This document shows positions 16,542 through 24,712 of a DNA stretch of 64,000 nt, in pieces. Below the pieces are notes generated by a model. The model was given only the letters and a program-made list of their open reading frames with translations. It searched no databases and was not told the origin of the DNA. The translations under genes and the position numbers were made by a program. Location of the stretch: NCBI RefSeq assembly GCF_050596425.1, contig NZ_CP192292.1, forward strand, positions 1,860,001-1,924,000, in the 5' to 3' direction. The DNA is from G963665925 sp050596425. GTDB taxonomy: Bacteria; Bacillota; Clostridia; Peptostreptococcales; Acidaminobacteraceae. Every line of letters starts with the position of its first letter. The stretch's first letter is position 1.

Positions 16542-17720
16542 ATGGAAGACAGACATTATAGAATTTATGATTATCATCCAGAACCTGTACAGACCCCAAA
16601 AAGAAAAAAACACGGCAGGGTTCTTGCATCCGTCTTGGCAATTCTATTGATCGCAGGAGGGGCTTTTGGAGTCGGCCTTGAGTACGGTGGTGGATCGAAG
16701 CCATCCATACCATTTTATGAAGCGTCAACGTCTATAAGTGATGTCGTCAAACCTGTTGGATATGATGGGGCAGTCAAGAACACGGTGGATATTGTGGAAA
16801 TGGTGGGACCATCTATTGTTGGTATTACGAGCAAGGTTCAGTACAGAGACTTTTTTAACAACCTTCAAGTTAGCGAAGGTGCGGGCTCTGGGGTCATATT
16901 TAATATTGATTCTGATGACGTCTATATTATGACCAACAACCATGTTGTGGCTGACGCCAGCGAGCTCTTGGTAGAGCTTTCAGAAGATAATATGGTGGAT
17001 GCTGAAATCGTTGGTAAGGACGCTATGACGGATTTGGCTATTATTAAAGTGAGTCGAAGTGACATCCCGATAGATATTATGACGGATTTAAGCCCTGTGG
17101 TTCTTGGTGATTCTGACAAGGTTAAGGTTGGAGAAACCGCTATTGCAATAGGGAATCCGCTTGGCTATAACAATACAGTAACTGTTGGCGTTATTAGTGC
17201 CATCGGTCGCGAAGTGTCGCAAAATTCCCTTGCTATGCTTCAAACGGATGCAGCCATTAATCCAGGAAATAGTGGCGGAGCCCTAGTGAATAACAGGGGT
17301 GAAGTCATTGGCATCAACTCAGTTAAAATTTCTGACACCAGTGTTGAAGGCATTGGATTTGCAATTCCAATTAATGAAGCCAAGCCTATTGTGAGTCAAA
17401 TTATTGAAAAAGGCTATGTGGCTAGACCATTCCTAGGCATTTCAGGTCAGACTGTCGATGAACAGCTTAGTGAAATCTATGGACTTCCACTTGGAATTTA
17501 TGTGGCGAGTGTTGTTCCTGGAGCCCCTGCAGAGCAAGCAGGCCTTGTGAGAGGAGATATGATTATAGGTGTCAATGGTGTGAAAACCTACACCTGGGAG
17601 ACCATGACTGAAGAACTTCAAAAGTATGGTGTGGGCGATGAAATCACACTTACAATTGTGAGAGAAGGACCTAAAAAAGTTGAAGTGACAGTGAAATTAG
17701 CAGATAGAAATGATTTTTAA
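16542..17720 (+). CDS. htrA: HtrA/DegP-like S1C serine protease with PDZ domain
   Basis: Membrane-anchored envelope quality-control protease, 392 aa. A basic cytoplasmic tail (PKRKKHGR) is followed by one membrane segment at about 27-47, a trypsin-like domain with catalytic His134 (NNHVVAD), Asp164 (MTDLAII) and Ser244 (NPGNSGGALV), and a C-terminal PDZ domain (about 290-385, FLGISGQTVDEQ... GDMIIGVNGVKTYTWE). All three catalytic residues are present. I chose ATG 16542 with AGGAG ahead; the upstream GTG 16521 has no ribosome site. It lies 99 bases after hsp20 beyond a terminator, so the two stress genes are neighbours but separately transcribed. Confidence 0.93.
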   Translation: MEDRHYRIYDYHPEPVQTPKRKKHGRVLASVLAILLIAGGAFGVGLEYGGGSKPSIPFYEASTSISDVVKPVGYDGAVKNTVDIVEMVGPSIVGITSKVQYRDFFNNLQVSEGAGSGVIFNIDSDDVYIMTNNHVVADASELLVELSEDNMVDAEIVGKDAMTDLAIIKVSRSDIPIDIMTDLSPVVLGDSDKVKVGETAIAIGNPLGYNNTVTVGVISAIGREVSQNSLAMLQTDAAINPGNSGGALVNNRGEVIGINSVKISDTSVEGIGFAIPINEAKPIVSQIIEKGYVARPFLGISGQTVDEQLSEIYGLPLGIYVASVVPGAPAEQAGLVRGDMIIGVNGVKTYTWETMTEELQKYGVGDEITLTIVREGPKKVEVTVKLADRNDF

Positions 17721-17757
17721 ATCTTGTTTTCTCAAGATGAATGAGAATTTAATCAGC

Positions 17758-17797
17758 ACAAAAGGACCTAAAGTGTATAACTTTTAGGTCCTTTTGT
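17758..17797. terminator. bidirectional terminator after htrA
   Basis: A 15-bp perfect stem (ACAAAAGGACCTAAA and its complement) around a 10-base loop. Confidence 0.9.
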
Positions 17798-17919
17798 ATT
17801 GCCTCTTTATATATTTCATCCTGTTAAACAAATCGTTACTACATTGTAACTCCCGCTTGTATACAGGGCGGAGGGCAAATGATAGAATGTAGGAAAGGTG
17901 ACAAACGAGGAGGCAATAT

Positions 17920-19374
17920 ATGAAAAAAGTAATCATCCTCTCGTGTGTCTGCATGATTTTTATTACAGCTTGCACATTGGATGGAAACGTTCAATCTGAT
18001 ATAGACAATAATAGTAAGTCGACTCAGACACATGGGATGAATAAGAATACAGAGAATGTCAGTAGCGGTGACAGCAAGACGAGCAACAACCCCGTTCATG
18101 GTGATTCGAACACCGGAAGTGATGATGAAAATGTGTCAAGTGTTGAACTGGATAGCCGGCTAGAGTCTTTGCAAAATGACTTGGGCTATTATCAAGACAT
18201 GGTACATTTAAGTGAAATAGATGGTGCTATTTATGCGCTTGGCCTGCCATTAACACAAGAAAAACTTGATAAGATTGAGGATCAAAGCATAAGAGGCCTT
18301 CTGGAGGAGATTGTCTCAAGAGGCTATCTTATAGTGGATCAAGAGGATTTTTATACAGTTAAAATTGATTTTGAAAAGCTCATGGACTTGAGCCGACCAG
18401 CGGCTGGACCTGCAAGGGACTATGTGGAACTAAATTATTATTTTGACGCCTTTGGGGAAAGACTTTTAAGTCGGAGTCCTGTGAATATGGATGAACTCGT
18501 TTCCATGATTATTCGAATTGAAAAGCATATAGAGACTTGGCCGGATTCAGCCTATAAAAATGACCTGAACCGCCTGTATAAAAATCAATTGGTTCTTTAC
18601 TTTTTGGGCAATGAAGCTTACCCTGTTTTTGATTTTAACACAAACAAGGTTATTGAAAGTCGTTTGGCATTAATGAAAAAACATATGGAGCTGTATTTAG
18701 AATCCGACTTCGCGAAAATTGGAATGAAGTATTTGTTCAAACTTGAGAGCAAGGAGTATGCCTACCATCCCGAGTACATTCAACTCATTGAAAATTTCAA
18801 GCGCTTTGGACTGGAATCCAATCTGAAGCTGGTGGAAAAGAAGATTCTCGACCATAAAGAAAGCATATTCTTGCCAGAATTGAGTGGACACAATAATGTG
18901 ACTATACAGGAGAGCATCAATCAAATCCTGCGTGAAGAAGTGGAGAATCAGAAAAAAGCCACAGGGTTTGATGAGGCGACAGAGGGATCGTTTTATTTTA
19001 ACACCTATGTTTATACAGCCAATGAAAGACATTTAAGCATTGAGTGTATGGGTACCAATAGCATGAAAGACTGGACGCTTGATAAATCGGCGGTGACGGC
19101 TTTTAACTTTGACCTTGCCACAGGGGAACCCCTTACATTAAGTCGGTTGCTTAAGCAAGGGTACCCAGAACTTGATGGTTGGATGCTCAAAATTGTAAAC
19201 GATGAACTGGTCAAGTATTTTGGAGAGGATTCGAAATTAGAAACCCTAGAGAATGCAAATTATCTTATACAGGACAAGGCCCTTCTCATTATAGGGCGTG
19301 ATCCAACGCATAGGGCCTATATTCCCAAGTGGATGTTGAAGGATTATGTGGATCTATCAGATGTGTTTTTATAA
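17920..19374 (+). CDS. large secreted lipoprotein, possible DUF3298-like C-terminus
   Basis: 484-aa predicted lipoprotein: an N-terminal hydrophobic segment ends in a lipobox (ITAC) with the lipidated Cys at residue 18, so it should be anchored to the outer face of the membrane. Residues about 22-65 are a Ser/Asn/Gly-rich linker. The middle is helical with no family I recognise. The C-terminal 150 residues (FYFNTYVYTANERHLSIECMG; TAFNFDLATGEPLTLSRLL; a final YIPKWMLKDY) resemble the DUF3298/RsiV-type fold of Gram-positive extracytoplasmic proteins; that match is tentative. The start is ATG 17920 after GAGGAGG. It is followed after 30 bases by a DsrE-like gene. Confidence 0.72.
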   Translation: MKKVIILSCVCMIFITACTLDGNVQSDIDNNSKSTQTHGMNKNTENVSSGDSKTSNNPVHGDSNTGSDDENVSSVELDSRLESLQNDLGYYQDMVHLSEIDGAIYALGLPLTQEKLDKIEDQSIRGLLEEIVSRGYLIVDQEDFYTVKIDFEKLMDLSRPAAGPARDYVELNYYFDAFGERLLSRSPVNMDELVSMIIRIEKHIETWPDSAYKNDLNRLYKNQLVLYFLGNEAYPVFDFNTNKVIESRLALMKKHMELYLESDFAKIGMKYLFKLESKEYAYHPEYIQLIENFKRFGLESNLKLVEKKILDHKESIFLPELSGHNNVTIQESINQILREEVENQKKATGFDEATEGSFYFNTYVYTANERHLSIECMGTNSMKDWTLDKSAVTAFNFDLATGEPLTLSRLLKQGYPELDGWMLKIVNDELVKYFGEDSKLETLENANYLIQDKALLIIGRDPTHRAYIPKWMLKDYVDLSDVFL

Positions 19375-19404
19375 ATGGGCGACTTGCAAAGTGGAGGGAT
19401 ATGT

Positions 19405-19749
19405 ATGATGAGTCTTGATAAATTGGTTATATTGTGGACGAATGGAGATCCGATAACGGCTGAAAATATGGTTTTTATGTATGCTGAAAATGCACTTAAA
19501 AAGTCATGGTGGCATGAAATAACGCTTGTTATTTGGGGCGCTTCCACGAGACTTGTTGCAGACAATGCAGGCATTCAAGACCATATTAAAGGTTTAATTG
19601 ATTTAGGGGTTGAAGTGGTTGCTTGTAAGGCCTGTGCAGAAAAATTGGGCGCTGAACAAGCTCTAACTGATCTAGGTATTGATGTCAAGTATATGGGTGA
19701 GCCACTCACAGAGTACATAAAACTTGACTATAAAATACTGACAATATGA
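19405..19749 (+). CDS. DsrE-family-like small protein
   Basis: 114-aa cytosolic protein with the DsrE/DsrF-like alpha-beta fold pattern: an opening strand LDKLVILWTNGDP, then a strand ITLVIWGASTRLV, then EVVACKACAEKLGAEQ carrying two cysteines (CKAC), and a closing MGEPLTEYIKL. Such proteins often carry or relay sulfur, and the CKAC position is where the active Cys of DsrE relatives sits; the true role is unknown. I chose ATG 19405 after GGAGGG; the frame also opens at 19375, directly after the lipoprotein stop. It is probably co-transcribed with the lipoprotein gene. Confidence 0.78.
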   Translation: MMSLDKLVILWTNGDPITAENMVFMYAENALKKSWWHEITLVIWGASTRLVADNAGIQDHIKGLIDLGVEVVACKACAEKLGAEQALTDLGIDVKYMGEPLTEYIKLDYKILTI

Positions 19750-19799
19750 TATAAGCTAGAGCCCCCCTTTGTATTTATGTCTGGAATACATTAAAATAG

Positions 19800-20309
19800 A
19801 TGCGAACGTACGTTTGTTTGGAGGTGGATGATTTCAGATATAAGGGGCATGCGATATTTGGATTAATTTGTGTGTTTTGTGTTTCCTACATTACAGGATT
19901 AACCCTTAATGCATCACATATATTTGGTGTTTTGATTGGGGTGATGCTTCCTGATATGGACCATCCTCAATCAAAAATTAATTATAAGCTGTTAAAGTTT
20001 AATAACGGCTTATGGAAGAAAGTGTTCTATTTGACAACTGGGTTTTCTGCTTTGGCATATGGTCTTGAAAATGATCACATCACAAGTTTTCTCGGTATTG
20101 CCCTTATGTGGACAGGTGTTTCTGAGCACAGAACATTTACCCATAGTATATTGGGAGGGGTCTTGTACTCCTTGGCCTTTATCAAACTAGGGGGTATTAT
20201 ACAGGACAATGCCTTTGTGGCGTCGGTTATTTTTGGATACTGGAGCCATCTCTTTAGTGACAGTGTGACACGTGCAGGTGTACACTGGACTTACCCTATG
20301 ATTTCATAG
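19800..20309 (+). CDS. YdjM/DUF457-like membrane protein
   Basis: A membrane protein of the YdjM (DUF457, metal-dependent hydrolase-like) family, up to 169 aa. About four membrane segments and the family histidine/aspartate motifs are visible: KGHAIFG near the N-terminus, GVMLPDMDHPQS, HRTFTHSILGG and GYWSHLFSDSVTRAGVHW. It probably binds a metal at these residues; the substrate is unknown. The start is unclear: a strong GGAGGTGG at 19820-19827 has no in-frame ATG/GTG/TTG at the right distance, while ATG 19800 lacks a ribosome site. Translation may begin at GTG 19824 or at a rare codon, or the DNA may contain a frameshift. Confidence 0.75.
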   Translation: MRTYVCLEVDDFRYKGHAIFGLICVFCVSYITGLTLNASHIFGVLIGVMLPDMDHPQSKINYKLLKFNNGLWKKVFYLTTGFSALAYGLENDHITSFLGIALMWTGVSEHRTFTHSILGGVLYSLAFIKLGGIIQDNAFVASVIFGYWSHLFSDSVTRAGVHWTYPMIS

Positions 20310-20342
20310 GGGAACGTGTCAAAATTACTGTGTAAATAGTCT

Positions 20343-20384
20343 AAAAGACACCTTATTTTCATTGAAAATAAGGTGTCTTTTTTA
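20343..20384 (+). terminator. terminator after the YdjM-like gene
   Basis: An 18-bp perfect stem (AAAAGACACCTTATTTTC and complement) around ATT, followed by T residues; usable in both directions. Confidence 0.92.
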
Positions 20385-20436
20385 TAGCCTCGAGGTATGA
20401 AGTTGTTTGAAAATACCATAGACACATGTTCGAATT

Positions 20437-20499
20437 TGTCCAATTTAGTACAAAAGTGTCCATTAGAGTCTTGACTGTCCACTTGTGTCGTGTTAAAGT
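20437..20499 (+). promoter_or_regulatory. promoter with three TGTCCA repeats
   Basis: TTGACT (20471-20476), 17-bp spacer, TAAAGT (20494-20499). TGTCCA occurs at 20437, 20457 and 20476, that is at 20- and 19-bp steps on one DNA face, with the last copy overlapping the spacer edge. This looks like an operator array for the HTH gene just downstream or another regulator; the binding protein is inferred only. Confidence 0.65.
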
Positions 20500-20522
20500 A
20501 TACTCAAGAAGGGATGATTAGT

Positions 20523-21011
20523 ATGGTGGAAAGATATTATACGGTTGATGAAGCCGCTGATAAAATTGGCGTGCATCCTAAGACAATTAGACGATATATT
20601 TTTGGTGGAAAGCTAGAAGCTCTAAAAGTTGGAGGACAGTGGCGGGTTTATGAGGAAGCTATGGAGAAATTTTTAAAACAAGGGACACAGTGTAATCATA
20701 GTACAGGTTCAAATCAAGTGAGCAGTGACGACTTTTGTGTCTTCATGGACTCAGACTATTTTCAAACAGACGATGTTGTACAAATATGTACAATTGTGGA
20801 CTACTATGTAGAAGAAAAGAAGAACGTAACCCCGATGGTTAATGCTCTTATGGAGGTTCTACATAGTGTTGAAGATGATAATGGAACGTCGAGATTTAAT
20901 TATGTTTTCGATAATGTTGAACGAAAGGCACGATTCGTGTTTTGGGGCTCACCCACAGTGATAGAAAAAATGGTTGGGGCACTAAAACCGTTTCAAAATG
21001 CCAAGAAGTAA
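20523..21011 (+). CDS. excisionase-type (HTH_17) regulator upstream of the copper ATPase
   Basis: 162-aa protein. Residues 5-55 are an excisionase/MerR-type winged HTH (YTVDEAADKIGVHPKTIRRYI; EALKVGGQWRVYEEAMEKFL). The C-terminal 100 residues have no family I recognise; they contain two cysteines (Cys near QGTQCNH and DDFCVF) and mixed alpha-beta pattern. I chose ATG 20523 after AAGAAGGG. copA starts 50 bases after its stop codon without an obvious promoter in between, so this gene probably leads the metal operon and may regulate it. The TGTCCA repeats in its promoter suggest autoregulation. Copper sensing is inference; no CxxC sensor motif is present. Confidence 0.72.
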   Translation: MVERYYTVDEAADKIGVHPKTIRRYIFGGKLEALKVGGQWRVYEEAMEKFLKQGTQCNHSTGSNQVSSDDFCVFMDSDYFQTDDVVQICTIVDYYVEEKKNVTPMVNALMEVLHSVEDDNGTSRFNYVFDNVERKARFVFWGSPTVIEKMVGALKPFQNAKK

Positions 21012-21061
21012 TTGAAATCAAACAAGCGACATATACAACCGATCTATTGAGAGGTGAAAAA

Positions 21062-23524
21062 ATGAAAAGGCAAGAAACTTATAAAATTGAAGGGATGACA
21101 TGTGCCTCTTGCTCAAGTACAGTGGAAAGAGTAACTGGAAAGCTCGATGGTGTTGAAGAGGTTCATGTGAATTTGGCCACTGAAAAAATGAATATCGCCT
21201 TTGATGAGTCTATAGTATCCAAAGAAGTTATCTTTGAGAAAATTGAAAAAGCAGGCTACCATCCTAAAGAGAACGCATCGAACAAAGAGGTGGTTATTCC
21301 TGTTGAGGGCATGACATGATCATCATGCCATGCGGCCGTGGAACGGTCGATCAAAAAGCTTGATGGTGTCAGTCAAGTGACGGTAAACGCTTTGACAAAT
21401 AAGGCGACAGTCAAATACGATCCACAAACTCTGCGTGTGTCTCAGATCAAACAAGCCATTAAAAAGGCTGGTTATACGCCCCTTGAAATTGAGAAGGATC
21501 GTGGCTCAGACACAGTGAGTGAAAACAACGACAAGGCTGATAGCACATGGAAGCGATTTAAAGTGGCTATAACATTTGCCCTTCCCCTATTATATATCGC
21601 AATGGGACATGTGATGGGACTTCCCATACCGGAAATCATCAATCCGCAAGTCCACCCGTTAAACTTTGCCCTTATCCAATTAGCGCTTACAATTCCAATT
21701 ATGCTTGCGGGCTCAAAGTTTTATACAATGGGTTTCAAAACCCTATTTGGTGGTCATCCCAATATGGACTCCCTGATTGCAGTGGGAACCAGTGCAGCTG
21801 TCATTTATGGGCTTATAGCTATATTTGAAATTTCCATAGGCAACACCAAATGGGTGATGGACCTGTATTTTGAAACAGCTGGTGTTATTATTGCCCTGAT
21901 TATGCTTGGTAAAGCCCTTGAATCGAGATCAAAGGGTCGTACCTCTGAAGCCATTGAAAAGCTAATGGGTATGCAACCTAAAGAAGCAATTGTTTTACAT
22001 GGTAATGAAGAAATACGTATTCCCATTGAAGAAGTTGAAATGGGGGATGTGGTCCTTGTAAAACCTGGAGATAGAATACCTGTCGATGGGGAAATTATTG
22101 AAGGGCGCAGTTCTGTGGACGAATCTATGTTAACAGGTGAAAGTTTGCCGGTTGACAAAAAAGTTGGAGACACAGTGGCGGCAGCCACTGTCAACAAAAA
22201 TGGGATGTTGAAGGTTCAGACCAATAGTGTTGGAGAAGACACGGCTCTGGCCAAAATTATTCATATGGTTGAAGAAGCTCAGGGGTCTAAAGCGCCTATT
22301 GCAAGACTTGCAGATATAATTTCAGGCTACTTTGTGCCAGTGGTTATTGCAATAGCCCTTCTTGCAGGTGCGACATGGTTCTTTGTAACGAAAGATGTCA
22401 GCTTTGCCCTAAGGATATTTATTTCCGTTCTTGTGATTGCTTGCCCATGTGCACTTGGTCTTGCAACGCCAACAGCGATTATGGTTGGTACAGGTAAGGG
22501 TGCGGAGAACGGTGTTCTTATAAAAAGTGGGGTGGCCCTAGAAAGCGCCCATAAGATAAACGCCATTGTGTTTGATAAAACAGGCACCATCACAGAAGGT
22601 AAGCCCAAAGTAACAGATGTTATCGCAGCCAGTGCCTTTGATGAAAATAAGTTCCTACAGCTGGTGGCATCTGCGGAAAAAGCATCCGAACATCCACTGG
22701 GAGAAGCCATTGTGGAATCAGCCAAGCATAAGGGGCTCGACCTTCTAGAAGTGAGTGACTTCGAAGCTGTGCCTGGACATGGTATTAAGACAATTGTCGA
22801 TGGAATACAAGTTGTTATAGGCAATGAGAAAATGCTTAAGGACTATGGCCTGGAAAAGAATATGGTGGAAAAGGCACATGACCTGGCTGCACAAGGCAAG
22901 ACGCCAATGTTTGTTGCAATCGGTGGCCAGTTTGCCGGGATTATAGCTGTGGCGGATACGGTAAAACCAACAAGTGCTGACGCTGTAAGAAGGTTACAGA
23001 ACATGGGAATTCGTGTTGCCATGATCACGGGTGACCATAAAACAACAGCTAAGGCCATTGCAGATGAAGTTGGCATTGATCTTGTTCTGTCTGAAGTCTT
23101 ACCAGAAGACAAGGCCAGTGAGGTTAAGAAGCTACAAGGTGAGAACCGACTGGTTGCCATGGTTGGTGATGGCATTAACGATGCGCCAGCGCTTGCTCAG
23201 TCAGATGTTGGGATTGCCATTGGATCAGGAACAGATGTGGCAATGGAAAGTGCAGACGTTGTTCTCATGAAAAGTGACATTGAAGATGTTGTAACCGCTA
23301 TTGAACTCAGCAAGGCCACCATTCGAAACATCAAGCAAAATTTATTCTGGGCATTTTTCTACAACACTGCGGGAATTCCTCTTGCAGCAGGTGTGGTTTA
23401 TGCCTTTGGCGGGCCACTGCTCAGTCCAATGTTTGCGGCGGCAGCCATGTCATTTAGTTCGGTTTCTGTTGTAACCAACGCCCTTCGATTGAAGCGTTTT
23501 AGACCAAGTCATAAAAAAGCATAA
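21062..23524 (+). CDS. copA: CopA-type Cu(I) P-type ATPase, candidate selenoprotein
   Basis: Copper-exporting P1B-ATPase, 820 aa if the in-frame TGA at 21317-21319 is read as selenocysteine. HMA domain 1 has GMTCASC with Cys14 and Cys17. HMA domain 2 has the same frame and spacing but U86 in place of the first Cys (GMT-U-SSC, second Cys89). Reading frame and homology continue without a break on both sides of the TGA. The ATPase core has TGES, the transport motif CPC at 461-463, phosphorylated Asp505 (DKTGT), the SEHPLG loop, GDGINDAP near 702-709, and the MSFSSVSVVTNALRL tail of Cu(I) pumps. GAGGTG precedes ATG 21062. A SECIS-like hairpin follows the TGA. The alternative is a true stop giving an 85-aa HMA protein plus a 728-aa ATPase starting at GTG 21338. 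Confidence 0.88.
21317..21353 (+). promoter_or_regulatory. candidate bacterial SECIS element in copA
   Basis: Just after the in-frame TGA: stem CGGCCG (21333-21338) / CGGTCG (21344-21349) with loop TGGAA. An outer helix pairs TGAT (21317-21320, including the TGA) with ATCA (21350-21353). The loop opens 19 bases after the TGA and has G in its second position, as bacterial SECIS elements require. Read by eye, not folded by program. Confidence 0.65.
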
Positions 23525-23597
23525 ATGGGTCTTTGTAATGGGTATGGGGTACAATGATAATAGCAAGTATGTGAAGAAAGTGTATGAGGTGATTCAA

Positions 23598-23810
23598 ATG
23601 AAGAAAACAGTATTTATTGAAGGCATGAGTTGCAACCACTGCAAAATGCGTGTTGAAAACACTTTAGGTGAACTTGAAGGTGTAGCAAATGCAAGTGTCA
23701 ACCTTGAGGCCAAGCAAGCTGTGGTTGATGTAAAAGCGGAGGTTTCAAATGAGTCCATTACGCAAGCTATTGATGATATAGGTTTTGAAGTTGTTCGAAT
23801 TGAAGGCTAA
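23598..23810 (+). CDS. copZ: CopZ-like copper chaperone (HMA domain)
   Basis: 70-aa single heavy-metal-associated domain with the metal-binding motif GMSCNHC (Cys12, Cys15) and the ferredoxin-like beta-alpha-beta pattern ending VRIEG. Expected to carry Cu(I) to the ATPase encoded 73 bases upstream. I chose ATG 23598 with GAGGTG ahead; the frame is open back to 23538 but without start signals. A HesB-like selenoprotein gene begins 37 bases after its stop codon, so the three are probably one transcript. Confidence 0.9.
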   Translation: MKKTVFIEGMSCNHCKMRVENTLGELEGVANASVNLEAKQAVVDVKAEVSNESITQAIDDIGFEVVRIEG

Positions 23811-23847
23811 TATATAAAAACTGGGTGATATGTTGGGAGATGAGATC

Positions 23848-24144
23848 TTGAATATAACCATAGAAGAAGCCGTCCTGGAATACATGGATGCCAAAGGAAA
23901 AGGCGATTTGACCTTGATGCTTCGACGAAGCGGCGGCGGCTGATGCGGTGCCATGGAATTCCCAGAAGTGGAATTGAAGGTGCCGGCGGCACCTGGAGAG
24001 TATAACAAGTTTGAAGTCAGCGGTCTTACGGTTTATGTGAATAAGCGTATTAAGACTATGAACTCAGGCTTAACTTTTCGTTTGAAAAAAACATTCTTCT
24101 TAAAGAGCATTGTAGCTGAAGGGGTTAGACCTGGGGGCTTATAG
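23848..24144 (+). CDS. HesB-like selenoprotein
   Basis: 98-aa protein of the HesB/IscA-like fold when TGA 23941-23943 is read as selenocysteine (U32). The motif SGGG-U-CG (U32, Cys33) is the known signature of the HesB-like selenoprotein family, in which Sec replaces the first of two adjacent cysteines. Downstream sequence stays in frame and family-like (FPEVELKVPA, YNKFEVSGLTVYVNK). I chose TTG 23848, 9 bases after GGGAG; ATG 23830 is an alternative. The protein ends with VRPGGL. Function is not settled; binding of a metal or iron-sulfur precursor is plausible. Standard gene finding would miss it or call only the 63-aa C-terminal part. Confidence 0.85.
23941..23993 (+). promoter_or_regulatory. 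candidate bacterial SECIS element in the HesB-like gene
   Basis: After the TGA, AATTCC (23957-23962) pairs with GGAATT (23970-23975) around CAGAAGT, 19 bases downstream of the TGA. If C63 pairs G68 the loop becomes AGAA with G second. A second stronger hairpin, GGTGCCGGCGGCACC (23979-23993), lies just beyond. The first fits SECIS distance rules better. Confidence 0.55.
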
Positions 24145-24196
24145 TCACTCATGATAGGAAAGTCTTATCAAACAGAAAATATGTAAAGACAAGTTG

Positions 24197-24246
24197 AGCG
24201 CAGCTGTCCTAGATCCAAATATGGAATAGACGCTGCGCTTTTTATG
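24197..24246 (+). terminator. terminator of the copA-copZ-hesB operon
   Basis: AGCGCAGC / GCTGCGCT 8-bp stem with a 27-base loop, followed by TTTTTATGG. Confidence 0.75.
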
Positions 24247-24389
24247 GTTTAAAAGGAAAATCTCAAGTTCTTTGCCTTTCCAAATGTGCAAGGCATCGAA
24301 TTACTGTTGAGACTATGCTGGTACAGGCCATAGGGATTTGTTTCATAGTGATCATATAAGGTCATTTGGTCAAATGGTAAAAAAACAAC

Positions 24390-24418
24390 TTGCAATAATG
24401 AGAAATCATGTATATAAT
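24390..24418 (+). promoter_or_regulatory. near-consensus promoter of the candidate ncRNA
   Basis: TTGCAA (24390-24395), exactly 17 bases, TATAAT (24413-24418). One of the best sigma-A type promoters in the window, and no ORF follows it before the terminator. Confidence 0.75.
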
Positions 24419-24424
24419 ATTAAC

Positions 24425-24712
24425 GTAAAAATAATTTAAACGATATGATATGAAAATATGGAGAATTTTATGATTGCCTAGCTTCTTAACCCAATAATTG
24501 AATCGATGAACAGCGGTAACGAACAGATTGTTAAATGACATTCGAGGATTTCGTTTATTTGTTGTGCCCATCATCGAATCTGGTTAAGAAGCGCAAGTAT
24601 GACTCCATATCAAGAACCAATGGGATGTCACCTAGATGCAAGGTATGTGTCGGTGTCCATCTACCACTGGAATAAATGATTGGGTATGCCTGTGCATACC
24701 CTTTATTTTTAT
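24425..24712 (+). ncRNA. candidate structured noncoding RNA (about 290 nt)
   Basis: It lies between a near-consensus promoter and a perfect terminator. Three nested pairings can be read directly: ATATGGAG (24456-24463) with CTCCATAT (24603-24610), GCTTCTTAACC (24481-24491) with GGTTAAGAAGC (24582-24592), and TCGATGA (24503-24509) with TCATCGA (24571-24577). A separate hairpin pairs TAGATG (24633) with CATCTA (24658). I tested it by eye against T-box, cobalamin, lysine, M-box, 6S, tmRNA, SRP and RNase P signatures and found no match. It may be a trans-acting RNA or a riboswitch-attenuator ahead of the MutS2-like gene. Confidence 0.65.

Noticed and set aside
16092..16613. 173-aa minus-strand ORF over hsp20
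   Set aside because: Overlaps hsp20, a terminator and the htrA start; no start signals and a composition reflecting the antisense of a coding gene.
20523..21011. Excisionase gene as part of a mobile element
   Set aside because: No integrase, att repeats or phage genes nearby; the HTH type is shared with ordinary regulators.
21338..23524. Separate copper ATPase gene starting at GTG 21338
   Set aside because: It would lose the metal motif of HMA2 and start inside that domain with no ribosome site; reading through TGA as Sec explains both halves better.
24425..24712. T-box or cobalamin riboswitch, 6S, SRP, tmRNA or RNase P RNA
   Set aside because: The diagnostic conserved segments of these classes are absent; kept as an unassigned RNA candidate.
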